From assembly GCA_947069175.1 (NCBI GenBank), contig CAMTDV010000012.1:35310341-35374340 (forward strand): a stretch of DNA of 64,000 nucleotides, given 5' to 3'. This DNA comes from Scalesia atractyloides (taxonomy: Eukaryota > Streptophyta > Magnoliopsida > Asterales > Asteraceae). Every line of letters begins with the position of its first letter. Position 1 is the first letter of the stretch. Made by a program: the position numbers and the translations under genes. A model generated the notes under the pieces. That model saw only the letters and a program-made list of their open reading frames with translations. It did no database searches and was not told the DNA's origin. Of the stretch, positions 22,860 through 34,100 are shown one piece after another.

Positions 22860-23739
22860 AGCCTAAAAGTGTTACGTTTCATGGTGTTGTAATTTAAAAG
22901 CCTAAGTGAAAAATGTGGGACCAAGTTTGCAAAGATTATTATAAAAGTGTTAATAAGTTTCATGGCGTTGGAGCCTTAAAATTCAAGATATACAACTTCA
23001 ATGTAGTTTGATTCAATTTAGGCATATAAACCTAGGAAGCATTATCAAATTAGTTAAAAGCTACAACATTTTATAACTTTGCTAAGGTCACTTTTCAATG
23101 CTACAAAATTTAACTGTACATCAACCCTAACTTAATTCAATATAAACATCAACAACAAGCCCCAAAAATAGATTAATAAGAATCATTCTTTGTTTCTTAC
23201 CTTTAGGCGAATCACAACAAAGAATGATTTATAGAATATAAAACATGTTGCATTTCTTGATATGACAACAAACTATGCAAAACTAAAGAAAATAAAATAT
23301 ATACATAGTTACATTGCGTGTGTGGTCGGAAGTAGTGAAAGAAGTACTTCAAGAAGTGAGTTTGGCTCGGTAGTGTATAAATCATTTGAGGGCTTACTAA
23401 AAGATTCACAACATTTCTACTAATGGGTTAAAGTTGAGTGGGTGGGTGTCCACTCCATCTTTATGGGCCAAGAATCACCACAACACAAACAAACTTCAAC
23501 ATGAAGTGAACCAACCTGATCCACTAATCTATCACTTTAAACTGATTCAGCTAACCAGGCTGCCTTTTTGTCCAACTTTTGAAGTTCCCATATCACATAA
23601 ACATGAATTAAATTCACGAAACATATATAAGTGGCTTCCCAGTACTACAATCTACACTTCAAACACCAATGCTGCATACACAACATTTACAACGTCAAAA
23701 TCAAAAAAAGAAACTAAACAGTTTTCATCATCTTTCTTT
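22860..23739. other. non-coding sequence including the UNC93 3' flank
   Basis: AT-rich. Short plus-strand frames near 23434-23869 overlap the 3' end of the minus-strand gene and are not genes. Confidence 0.45.
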
Positions 23740-25460
23740 TCAAATTGGATTTACAGATCCATCATTTGACTGTTTCTGGTACCCAGAAGGGGTCTGTAGT
23801 TCATCATCTTCTGCAACTTTATCTTCATCTTTTACAAATTTTATGACCAAAAGAGCCAATAAAGGATAACTTATGGTGGTTAGCGCCCAATTCACAAGCA
23901 ACTGATTCATGTATGGCACTTTATGTGTGTCAATCTGCCATGCTACTGCCGCTCCCGCACTCTGTACTCCCTTGTAGAATCCAACATATCTTAAACACCA
24001 AAAAAAAACCAAGTTAAAAAATTGTCGTTTTTTGGTATTAATTTGTAAGGCTTCGGCCAAAGAAACACCACAAGCAAATTATCCAGACACCACTGACGTG
24101 TCATACCATATAATGTCATATGAGTTCGACTGACAAAGTTATATGGTCTTTATGACCATTCTCGCCCAATCATACGGCCCAAATGACATCATACGGCCCG
24201 CTTGATATGACAGTCACGCTGTTCTACAGTTCTAGGGCTGGTGTTTCTTTGGCATGACCCTTAATAAATTCAACACAAAATCAGAATGTACATACCTGCT
24301 AAGAATAACAGAATCATCAGCCAAAGCACCAATAACCCAATAAACCATACTCTGAAACATTGCATCCAACAAGCCATAACTAAAATAAAGCACAAAAGGC
24401 CCTGCATAAGCACTCCCAGAGTCCTTAAAATCAAGAAGCTTAATACTCTTCTTCACTATAACATCATCATAATCATAACCCCTCTGCTTTAAAAGCCCAC
24501 CGATCCAAATCCCCGTCCCAAGAACCGCCACAACCGAAATCCCAGCCAACCCCCTCGTCTTCCTCCTCTTAAAACTAAAATCCATAACATGCCCGATCAA
24601 AACCGACCCAAACATCTGAGCCCCCCAATAAAACACATTATTCAACCCTCTAGTCCTCAAGTTAAACAAAGCCCCATTCACATTATTAAACTGATACGTA
24701 TAAAAAAAATTACTCCCCCAGGCTGCAGGAAATATCAACAACATCTTCCAGTTGGCAAAAAGTTTAGCAATCTCAACCGTTTCAGTACCCACGTTCGAGT
24801 ATTTCACATCAGTGCAACGAGTACCATCGTTACGGATGACTTTGCTCGGGTGCAAAATCGTTAACGAAAGTAACGTCCCGATCGACATGAAAACCATAAA
24901 CCCCACGTACGTCCATCGTTAACATTGGCTGCTTTTTCCCTATGATAATTCATAGCAAAGGGTATCAAACCACCAATAACACCACCCATATTAAAAATAG
25001 ACCAAAACAAAGATATATACGTCCCTTTCCGCTGGGCCGGTGGGTACGACGTCATGATCGCACCCTGACCGGCCCAGAGGAGTCCGGCGCCCACACCGAG
25101 GAGGGCGCCGGCGAGGACTACGAAGGGTTGTTGTTTGTGGTGGTTGTAGTAGAGTAAAGATCCGGCGTAGAGGATGTAGGTGGAGCAACCGGAGAAAAGA
25201 GTGAGACGGGGTCCGATGATGTTGTAGATACCGCCGCCGAGGATGCCGAAGATGGCGAAGGTGGTGTAGAGGGCGGTGTTGGCGTTGTTTACGACGTTGT
25301 GGTGGAGTTGTCCGCCGCCGCCCATGCCGGAGAGTGCGTTGAACATTCCTGGGCAGCAGAAACAGACCAGCCCGATTAGGATTACTTGGATTAAGGGGGA
25401 GTTGAACCGGAAAACTGAATTCTTTTGTGATCCGGTTTTTTGGTCTCCGGTTTCAACCAT
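23740..25460 (-). CDS. UNC93-like membrane protein (MFS fold), with an apparent 1-bp frameshift
   Basis: Three coding blocks on the minus strand: 25460-24914, 24913-24296 and 23989-23740, about 470 codons, the usual length of plant UNC93-like proteins. The protein is polytopic; conserved stretches include a FNALSGMGGGGQ loop, an LWAGQGAIMTSYP motif, FFYTYQFNNVNG and GFYKGVQSAGAAVAWQID. The intron at 23990-24295 has a clean donor (AG/GTATGT) and acceptor (TTTAAG/A), and an Arg codon spans it. Between the first two blocks there is no intron: at about 24911-24917 GATGG runs into ACGTACGTGGGG, one base short of the family's D-G-T-Y-V-G. Plant UNC93-like proteins are poorly understood; roles in ion homeostasis and stress responses have been proposed. 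The start ATG (25458-25460) is followed by a soluble leader and the first membrane helix near residue 25. Functional gene with an assembly or sequencing error, or a recent pseudogene, are both possible. Confidence 0.85.
24056..24253. mobile_element. 198-bp MITE in the UNC93-like intron
   Basis: A perfect 15-bp inverted repeat, GCCAAAGAAACACCA at 24056 and TGGTGTTTCTTTGGC at 24239, bounds a 198-bp stretch lying wholly inside the 306-bp intron. No clear target duplication was found, so the superfamily is open. Confidence 0.65.
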
Positions 25461-25539
25461 GGTTGATTGGAACTTTAGAAATATGTGGAAATTAAGAGTG
25501 GAAGGATGAGTGAATGTGGGGGTGACAGATGAATGGATT

Positions 25540-25547
25540 TATTTATA
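25540..25547 (-). promoter_or_regulatory. TATA box of the UNC93-like gene
   Basis: On the minus strand the context is CACTATAAATAAATCC, about 80 bp upstream of the start codon, giving a 5' leader of about 50 bases. Confidence 0.65.
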
Positions 25548-25764
25548 GTGATGAGACAGCTAAGCTAAGGGTGATGAATTAAGAATATGGGTGTTGACGA
25601 AGGTGAAGAAATTAAGGGTTGTGAAACGACAAAAGGGAACGGAGAGAGGGAGGAAAATGGAACACAGTGAGGGTCATTGACAAGAACAAGATTCGAATCT
25701 CAACGTGTCGTCACTATGTATTTTTACCAAATGTGTTTATAACATAAAAAGATACATAGATAGG

Positions 25765-26127
25765 GTGATAAATGCTATTTTATTCTATCTAGTTTTGTTT
25801 ATTTTGCCAGATTATGTTAAAGGTTTTATTTTTTGTATATGAGTCTAAAAAGCTTTCATCGTTTCCATTTTAATCCATTGGATTAACTTCATCTATTATT
25901 TCTGTTAACGAAAAGAGTAACTCAGTCATTTTATATGGCCGAAATTGCCCTTATAGTTAACAAAATTACATATAAAATGATCATCGTTAACAGAAAAATA
26001 AATAAGTTAACCAAGTGGACTAAAATAATAACATTGAAACCTTTTTGCACCCACATACGAAAAATAGAACTTTTAGACTAAACTGACAAAACGCCTAAAT
26101 CACATAAACTAAAATGGCATTTAACTC
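25765..26127. mobile_element. fold-back MULE-type MITE
   Basis: Both halves are inverted copies for about 150 bp. The outer right end, read inward, is GAGTTAAATGCCATTTTAG; the left is GTGATAAATGCTATTTTAT. The GAGTTAAATG-type end resembles that of the Pack-MULE at 94-1300. No target duplication recognised; arms are well diverged. Confidence 0.7.
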
Positions 26128-26149
26128 TTTTCAAAGATATATTAGTGAG

Positions 26150-26545
26150 AAAAATACTAAAATGGTCTTAGAGCAGCAATTTTGTCATTGTAGTCTAAAA
26201 ATAATATATTTTGTTTCTGTGTCTTTAATGTTTCATTTTTTTTCCTATTTTCATCCAATTGATAAATTGGGTTAGAATTTTTTATTAACTTCTCTCTTTT
26301 ATTTCGTTTGCCTCATTTAATCAAAATATATTATGGTATAAAATGGTAATTATATCCTTCATTTAAATGAGGAAAATGACAAGAAAGGGAGAAGTTAACT
26401 GAAAATCCTAACCTTGTTAACCAATTGAATGAAAATGACGACAAAAATAAAACTTTAGGGACCCAAATAAAAAAAAGTTTCATTTTTGAACTAAAATGGT
26501 AAAAGTGTTTTAAACCATAAACTCTATATTTTGGTATTTTGCTTT
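26150..26545. mobile_element. second fold-back MULE-type MITE
   Basis: Inverted arms of about 190 bp. The left arm has TTAACTTCTCTCTTTTATTTC, and its right-arm counterpart reads TTAACTTCTCCCTTTCTTGTC on the reverse strand. Adjacent to, but distinct from, the element at 25765-26127. Confidence 0.65.
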
Positions 26546-26951
26546 ACATTATATGTTATTTAATGTTTTAAAAACCAGACCAGTTACCGATTCAACTGAT
26601 TAATATGGCCCAACACGGATGGAAATGAGGTGCTTTAGTGCTAGCCGGTTTAATCAGATCACAAACTTAATTTCATTAATGGTTAAACGAGAATGTTTGA
26701 CACGAATATTTAATGAATTAGGGTTAGTTGCGAAAACTTGATATTATCAAGTTCAACAACTTCTTGTACCCGTTACAGATATCTTTAGTAGCATGACGTT
26801 GAAGAAAACACAAAAGCATGCATGAGCATAATGCTTAATACAAAATAACGTTGATACTAAAATTAGAAATAATGCACTTTAGAAATATATCAGTTCCTAT
26901 GATATCTTTTGAAAGGACAAGAAATAAAAGATATTAATAATCAGTATTATG
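26546..26951. other. AT-rich intergenic sequence
   Basis: Nothing recognised. Confidence 0.4.
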
Positions 26952-26962
26952 CTAGTGACACT

Positions 26963-27086
26963 TGGCCACTTAGACTATAGCCTAGTGATCAAGAGCTCTT
27001 ATGAAGAGACTAAAATTCAATCCTTAAAAATACAAGTATTTAAGAAAAAAAGTTAGCCGTTAAAAAAATAAAAGAAAAACAGAAAA
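26963..27086 (+). mobile_element. short tRNA-derived SINE with perfect target duplication
   Basis: Flanked by CTAGTGACACT on both sides (26952-26962 and 27087-27097). It has an A-box-like TAGCCTAGTGATC, a degenerate B box (AAAATTCAATCCTT) and an A-rich tail after GTTAGCCGTTAAAAAA. It is only about 124 bp, so the body is probably internally deleted. Confidence 0.8.
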
Positions 27087-27308
27087 CTAGTGACACTCGG
27101 TGAGGGACAACATCTTTAATAGTGTCAATTTAGTATTAATAATAGTGGCAAAACGGTTGAGAGGATCTATCTGTTTCAAACCATATATCGAGATGTCGAG
27201 ACAATCTCACTTTAACAATAACTAAAGTGTTCATTACAGAATATTCAACTTGTCATTAGGTAACCTTGTAATTTAAAGTTTTTGTTTGTCGGTAACCACT
27301 CGTTACGT

Positions 27309-27605
27309 GGATTTTTTTTCTTTTATTAATTTTTTAACGGTTAACTTTATGTATAAGGTTATCGTACTATTTAAATTGGAGAGCCTCATATTGCCTCACT
27401 TTGGTCAGACTATATTGTCTTAAACGAGCCTACGCTAGCTTCAAAGTTTGGCTTTTTTGGGCGTTCCCCGTGAAACCATATCCGGCCGGCTGCCACTTGA
27501 CAATCGTTGTTCCACCACAAGAGCAGAACTCTCTGGCCTAACACACTGTGGGACGAAACACGGTTGGACTCGGGAATCGAATTGACAACCTCACACAAGG
27601 CCTAG
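27309..27605 (-). mobile_element. probable SINE, minus orientation
   Basis: Read on the minus strand, it starts with a tRNA-like head (GAGGTTGTCAATTCGATTCC, B-box-like) and ends GTTAACCGTTAAAAAATTAA, then an A-rich tail. The tail matches that of the SINE at 26963 (GTTAGCCGTTAAAAAAATAA). I found no target duplication, so boundaries are approximate. Confidence 0.55.
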
Positions 27606-27849
27606 TTCACATCCTTCATTATCTATATCAACCCCAATATAACACAAGTGAGAATTAAACTTGAATCTCCATTTAAAAACCCAAGTCTTCTACTACTACT
27701 AGACACAAATAAGAAGATTTTGATGTAAACCTTAAAAGAGAGAATGCAGTTTTTAACCAAATCCCATCAACCATAATAACTAAAGAAAAAATAAAACTTG
27801 TTTCTTCAATTGGTCCATTGTCCATTCTATGAAAAACAATCAAACTCTA

Positions 27850-28098
27850 AAAGGCTACATATAGTCTAGTGGCACTCTGAGTTTCTCTTTAAGGAGAGAC
27901 CTAAATTTAAATCTTGTTGACAATAAACATGTCATCAGGTTTTACAAAGGCAATTCGTTTCCTTCAAGAATGATCTGGAGCTATCCTCGAATGTCAAACT
28001 ATGAATGGTTGTAATTCCCTGTGGGGTATGTATATATACTTGGCTATGAAGAGGCATGTCACTGAGCCCGTATACATCGCCGTTCAAAAAAAAAAAAA
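27850..28098 (+). mobile_element. tRNA-derived SINE with poly(A) tail
   Basis: The A box (TAGTCTAGTGGCA) and a decayed B box (CCTAAATTTAAATCTT) lie in the head, followed by an unrelated body and 13 A residues at 28086-28098. Flanking AAACAATCAAACTCT and AAACAATCAACCCCT form an imperfect 15-bp target duplication. Confidence 0.83.
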
Positions 28099-28136
28099 CA
28101 ATCAACCCCTAGATTGTCGTCTGCTTTCTTTCTTCT

Positions 28137-28279
28137 ATGGCAAACGATAAAGAGTCTCATGGATCTTTGTAGAATAATGGAGAATCTTTCAATTATAAGT
28201 CTCCTTATTATCTTCACCCATCAAACTATCTCAAACAGATGCACGTGAACGATGCAATGAACGACAACAACTATCTTCA
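28137..28279 (+). pseudogene. Ty1/copia gag relic, N-terminal part
   Basis: After an early stop, the frame reads a typical copia gag N-terminus: SPYYLHPSNY, then MHVNDAMNDNNY (the Retrotran_gag_3 type region). It is cut off at 28279, where LTR sequence of the Athila-like element begins. The continuation of the same protein lies at 41006. Confidence 0.75.
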
Positions 28280-29093
28280 TGTCTTTACGGGTTCGGGGAA
28301 TCATTCGATAGAATTGGCCAATAAACCGGGAAAACAATTAAGTAAAATATTGATTAATTCTTACCATTATACTAAAATTAATTATTGTGAAATAATAGTT
28401 TATTAACTGAATTGATTAGGTATATTGTTAGATTTAGGTTTTGAGAAAATCTCGAGTCTAATTTACTTGCCATAATCGAGTTGGTTAAACTAAGCCATGA
28501 GTCATTGTTAGTCTAGGTTTTCTATTGAGAAGTAGTTAACTAAATTGGACACTTTACTAAATAATAGACAACGGATAGTTGGTCTTAAAAACCGGTAAAC
28601 CCAAACTACTTTTAGATTATCATAGATGTCTTCCTAAGAAGGGTCGAGGGGATCCTATTTTGTATATCTTAGAGTTTAGTATATCAAGATTTCGGTTTAC
28701 CATTTAGCATTATTAATCAATGAAAAGACCAAATAAGTAGTAACAGAAAATCTAACCTAAGGTATTCATTATCATTCCTTGAATTAATCTCTAATCTAAA
28801 AGTTATTTTAATTTGTTTTAATTAAGTAATTTTAGTTTAATTATAATTTTAGAATTAAAAGCAAACACCCCCCCTAAAAATATAAATAAGTGTGTTAATT
28901 GAGTCTAGATCAAGTCGTCAACTTAATTAGAGAGTTTCGTGGGTTCGATAATCCGGACTTACTTAAACTATTCTACAATTGATTGGTCCACTTGCCGGTT
29001 AGTAGTTTAGTAAAATTTAGGAGTTTAGAGTTTAATTTGAGTCTGGAATTAGGGTAATTTTAATTTTTTTAATTAACTACTTTTAGAACATCA
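28280..29093 (+). repeat. truncated 5' LTR of the Athila-like element
   Basis: Aligns with 39831-40639 of the 3' LTR from GTCTTTACGGGTTCGG to AGAACNTCA. The first ~890 bp of the full-length 3' LTR are absent here, including its palindrome array. Confidence 0.85.
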
Positions 29094-29095
29094 AG

Positions 29096-29113
29096 TTTTT
29101 GGCGCCGTTGCCA
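29096..29113 (+). promoter_or_regulatory. primer-binding site of the Athila-like element
   Basis: TTTGGCGCCGTTGCCAGG lies two bases after the LTR end. GGCGCCGTTGCC is the familiar primer site of plant Athila/Tat elements. Confidence 0.8.
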
Positions 29114-29299
29114 GGAACTCTCTTTGGCAATTGCGTTGATTACTTGATTTAGGCTTAATTGTTTCATACGTGTTTACCTTTTTTGGTTTGCGTCGTAGGA
29201 GTCTAAATAATTTAGTTAGTTTAATTTTATTTAGTTTAAAATATTTTGGTTTAGTTTCTTTTCTGGATTCTCATACTTGTTTCGTTCCGGTTTTAGTGG

Positions 29300-30975
29300 A
29301 TGCCCCATACGCGTTCGCAAGAACCTCCTGCCGAAGTCGCCAACGGATACATCTTCTCCTCTTACACCAAAGGTTAGTACTTCTTCGTCCTCCTTTTTCG
29401 GTTCGTCCCGCCCTTTTATACACCCGACTTTGACTTTACACCAAAACCCTCACCGCCCGGTTCCCATCGCCCTCGGTTCGTCCCGCCCTTTTATACCACC
29501 CGACTTTGACTTTACACCAAAACCCTCACCGCCCGGTTCCCCATCGCCCTGTGTAGTTCATAGAAACGCAAGTCCACCACCTAACTTCCACATGGCCAAT
29601 AACCAAACCCTTTATCAACAGGCCACCATCGGTTTCACCGGTGCGAACTTGCCCATCATGCTCCCCCCTATGAATAATGATAAAGCCTGGAAAATCCCAT
29701 CTTACATCATGACCACAATAACCAACTCATGCCAATTCCACGGTCGTGATGACGAGGATGTGCCTGCCCATATTAACCGCCTTACCCGCCTTTGTCACAC
29801 TTTCAACATGGAGGGTGCAGGCAACGATGCCCGCTTCCTTCAAGTCTTTCCATTTTCTCTTGGAGGTCGAGCCGTCGTCTGGCTTGACTCTCAACCACCC
29901 GGTACTTTCACCACTTGGGCCGCTCTACAAGATGCTTTCCTTAAAAAATATTTTCCACCCGCAAACGCATCTCGCCTTTGTGATCAGATCTATTTGTTCC
30001 GAATGGAACCTGACGAGCCTTATCATCTAGCCTAGGAGCGTTTCCAAACCCTGGTGTCCCGTTGCTCTCAACATGGTCTGTCTGATAGGGCACTTGTAGA
30101 GAAATTTTACAACGGTCTCACCCCTAAAACCCGAGCCTGATTTGACACATCTGCTGGCGGACACTTAATGGGAAAGAGGACGGTTACTGAGTGTAACGAC
30201 CTATTCGAAATCTTCGCACATTCAGACATAGACAACAGCACTGCCGATAGGAATTCAATCCCTGTTCTCGTACTACCCCGGTTAACTGGGGTTTACACCA
30301 AGTTAGCTTGGAAACTACGGTAGCGGCTGCATTAGATAGCTTTAAGTCTAAGGTCACTAAGGAGATTCAAGAGTTGAAAAAGAAAGTGGATAGGTGTGAG
30401 GTATGTCGAGGGGGTCATGATACGATAGAGTGTCCTACGCTCACTATTGAGCAGGTAGAGTTCATTACAGGTCAGAGTAGAAGCCAAACGTACCCTTTTA
30501 ATAATAATAATAACTCAAATTATAATCCTAACTGGCGTAATAATAACAACAACTTCCGTTCTTCTGGTAACCCCCTAGTTTCCAATCAGGTTCATATCAA
30601 AACAGGGGGCAGGGTCACTACTCTAATGGAGGTTCAGGTCATACAGGTCAGTTTAGTGGTCACAATAGGAGTGGAGGTTCGGGGGGTAGTCTAGATAGGA
30701 TTGAGGAGCTTTTGTCTCAATTAGTGGTTAAGGATCAAGCTACCCAGAAAACTTTAGCGGAACATGATCTTCTCTTGAAAAATCAGCAGTCCGCACTCTT
30801 AGATCTTCAGAGGTCAGTAGGTAATGTCGCTAAGCAGCTGCAAGAGCAGCCACACGGTCAGTTCTCGGGTAACACCCAACCTAACTCGGCGAACCAACAT
30901 GCGAAAGCGATAACCACACATAGCGGTAAGAGTTTAAAGGAGATGGCTAGAGAGGGGGTAATATTAGAGGAGTAG
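29300..30975 (+). pseudogene. gag of the Athila-like element
   Basis: Starts near the ATG at 29300 (PHTRSQEPP). A direct duplication of about 77 bp (29397-29473 and 29474-29551) disrupts the N-terminal part. The retrotransposon gag (PF03732-like) core is seen at 29600-30250: ITNSCQFHGRDDEDVPAHIN, then FLQVFPFSLGGRAVVWLDS. A zinc knuckle CEVCRGGHDTIECP lies at about 30397-30440. In-frame stops occur near 30034 and 30138, with frameshifts after 30240. It would form the capsid if intact. Confidence 0.8.
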
Positions 30976-31199
30976 GATGAGGAGGTAGATGAGGAGATAG
31001 AAATGAAGGCTCCACCTAGGGTGCAAATTAGGTTAGACCCAGCAAGTACCGCACCAAACAGTGGACCTTCAGTCTAGAGTAGGGGAGAAAAGAAACCGGT
31101 AGAGGTTAGGCCATCACTATATGTATATCCTTCACGCCTACCCTACCCAGCCCGTCTTAAACAGAAAAAATATATTAAGGAATACAGGAATTTCCTTGA

Positions 31200-34100
31200 T
31201 ATGTTTACTCAGTTGAAAATCAATCTCCCGTTCATAGAGGCCCTCCAACATATGCCTAAATATGCTAAGTTTTTGAAGGATCTTCTTAAGCGTAAAGATA
31301 GACTGGGGGAGCTTTCGAATGTTCCGTTAACTGGAGGGTGTTCCGCCGTAGTTCTGAATAAGTTACCCGAAAACTCACTGATTCGGGTATCTTTACTATT
31401 CCATGCTTATTCGGTGGGTCCATCGCTCCAGCTCATGCCTTAGCCGATCTAGGGGCTAGCATCAATCTGATGCCTTTCTCTCTTTACGAGAAATTAGGTC
31501 TAGGGGTTCTCACTCCTACTTGTATCTCACTGTCTCTAGCTGATCGGTCTGTTAAGTATCCGCGGGAATTATAGAGAACTTGTTAGTTAAGGTTGATAAA
31601 TTTGTTTTCCCCGTGGATTTTGTTATCTTTGATATGGAGGCTGACGAAAAAGTACCCATCATCTTAGGCCATCCCTTCCTTCGTACCGCGAAAGCGATTA
31701 TTGATGTTCATGATGGCAAAATCACACTTCGCGTAGGGGATGAAAACGTCACTGTCGAAATCGCAAGGTCGATGCAACACCCTAGCGGTGGCGACAACGA
31801 TAGTGGCCCATGTAATTCCGTCTTTTTCCTTAATTCATTCATGTCGTGCGTAGATCATTGTATCGAATATATCCGCGGAGCCGATTTAGTAAGGGAGTAG
31901 TAGCTGAGGAGAGCGAGGGAGAGGACATCGAGGACGACCCACTATGGGTCCCCGAGACTTTAGATTTTAGTGAGGTTAGTGCAGCAAGTGAGAGTACTCC
32001 TATAGACACTCCATCCCCCGTAGAGCTTAAGGTTCTTTCCTCCCACTTAGAGTATGCTTTCTTAGGTGACAACTCGAGCTTACCCGTTATAATTTCCTCG
32101 AAATTGTTAGCGGAGGAGAAGGTGAGATTGATAGATGTCCTTAGGGAAAATAGGGAGGCTATTGCTTGGACATTTTCTGATATCAAGGGAATTAGCCCTA
32201 CCTTCTGTACTCATCGGATCCTCATGGAGGATGTTTTTAAGCCTGTAGTGCAGTCTCAACGACGCCTGAACCCGAATATGCAGGAGGTCATTAAGAAAGA
32301 GGTGCTCGAGCTGATGGAAGTCGATCTCATTTACCCGAAATCTGATTCTGCATGGGTGAGTCCTACTCAGGTTGTTCCCAAGAAAGGGGGAATGACAGTG
32401 GTCATGAATGAGGAAAAGGAACTCATTCCATCGCGTACGGTCACGGGTTGGTGGGTGTGCATTGATTACAAAAAATTAAATGACGCCACCCGAAAAGACC
32501 ACTTTCCTCTCCCGTTTATCAATCAGATGTTGGAGCGACTCGTGGGCCAACAATTTTATTGTTTTCTCGACGTGTTCTCAGGTTACTTCCAAATCCCCAT
32601 CGCTCCGGAGGATCAAGAGAAGACAACCTTCACATGTCCTTACGGTACGTACGCCTATTGCCGCATGCCTTTTGGATTATGTAATGCTCCAGCTACATTT
32701 CAACGATGCATGGTCGCTATCTTCCAATACATGATCGAGACTTCGATGGAGGTTTCATGGATGACTTCTCTGTCTATGGAAACAGTTTTGATCAGTGCCT
32801 TCTGAACCTTGATGCGATGATGAAGCGGTGTGTAGAGACTAGGCTGATGTTGAACTAGGAGAAGTGTCATTTTATGGTGACAGAGGGGATAGTGCTAGGA
32901 CACAAGATATATCGCGTAAGTATAGAGGTTGACAGAGCTAAGATAGATACCATCAGTAGCCTTCCTCCACTGACAACCATTCTGAAAGAGAAACTAGTGA
33001 GTGCCCTTATTCTTGTCTCACCCGATTGGAGCTTGCCTTTCGAGCTCATGTGTGATGCGAGCGACTATGCAGTTGGCGCAGTTTTGGGCCAGAGACGAGA
33101 TAAGCATTTTTACTCCTTCTACTACGCTAGCAAAACCCTGAATGATGCTCAAGAAAATTACACCACTACTGAAAAGGAGCTCCTAGCTGTAGTTTTCGCA
33201 TTCGATAAATTCCTCTCCTATCTCGTCCTTTCCAAAACCATAGTCTTTACTGATCATGCGCCACTGCGTTACCTCTTCCAAAAGAAGGACACAAAGCCTC
33301 GTCTTATTCGATGGATTCTCCTGCTTTCTGAGTTTGATATAGAGATTAAAGATAAGAAAGGAGCAGAGAATGTAGCCGCCGATCATCTATCCCGATTAGA
33401 AGATCCAAATAGAGAGGAGGAAATTGGTGATAGATTCCCTCATGAGTCGGTAGAGTTTGTGGCGGCAGAGAAGGAGGGTATGCCGTGGTTCTCGGATTTT
33501 GCGAACTACCTCGCAAATGGAGTGGTTCTGAAGGGTATGACCACTCAGCAGAAGAAGAAATTCTTCTGTGATATGAGGAGATACATCTGGGATGACCCGT
33601 TTCTATTTAGGGTAGGAGGTGATCGAGTTCTTAGGCGCGGCGTGAGTAGAGAGGAGGGGGTAGAGATCCTTAGGCACGTGCATGAGGGGCTAACAGGAGG
33701 TCATCATGGTCCGCACATCACGCCACAAAAGGTCTTTGATTGGCGGTTTTTACTAGCCCTCAGTAGTTAAGGATGCCTTAGAGTTCGTTAGGACATGTGA
33801 TCGTTGCCAGCGCACCGGCAACATCTCATCTAAGGACGAGATGCCCTGACATCCGATCCAAATTCTTGAAGTCTTTGATGTGTGGGGGATCGACTTCATG
33901 GGACCGTTTCCCATCTCTAGCAGGAATTGGTACATCCTCGTGGCGATTGCTTATGTGTCTAAGTGGGTTGAAGCTCAAGCTTTACCCACAAATGACGCCC
34001 GAGTGGTGGTGAGATTTCTGAAGAAGCTGTTCACTCGTTTCGGTACCCCACGAGCTATCATTATTGACTGTGGCACTCATTTCTGTAATGCCGTCATGGA

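Noticed and set aside
23434..23869. Plus-strand frames of 111 and 66 codons
   Set aside because: Overlap the 3' exon and 3' flank of the minus-strand UNC93-like gene and lack family resemblance.
24905..24920. An intron at the UNC93-like frameshift
   Set aside because: Family residues run on without a gap except for one missing base; there is no room for an intron.
28280..29093. Reading 28280-29093 and 39831-40639 as the full-length Athila LTRs
   Set aside because: The 3' copy starts GG instead of TG, no polypurine tract precedes 39831, and a good tract with TGATGTA lies at 38927-38950. No matching 5-bp duplication either.
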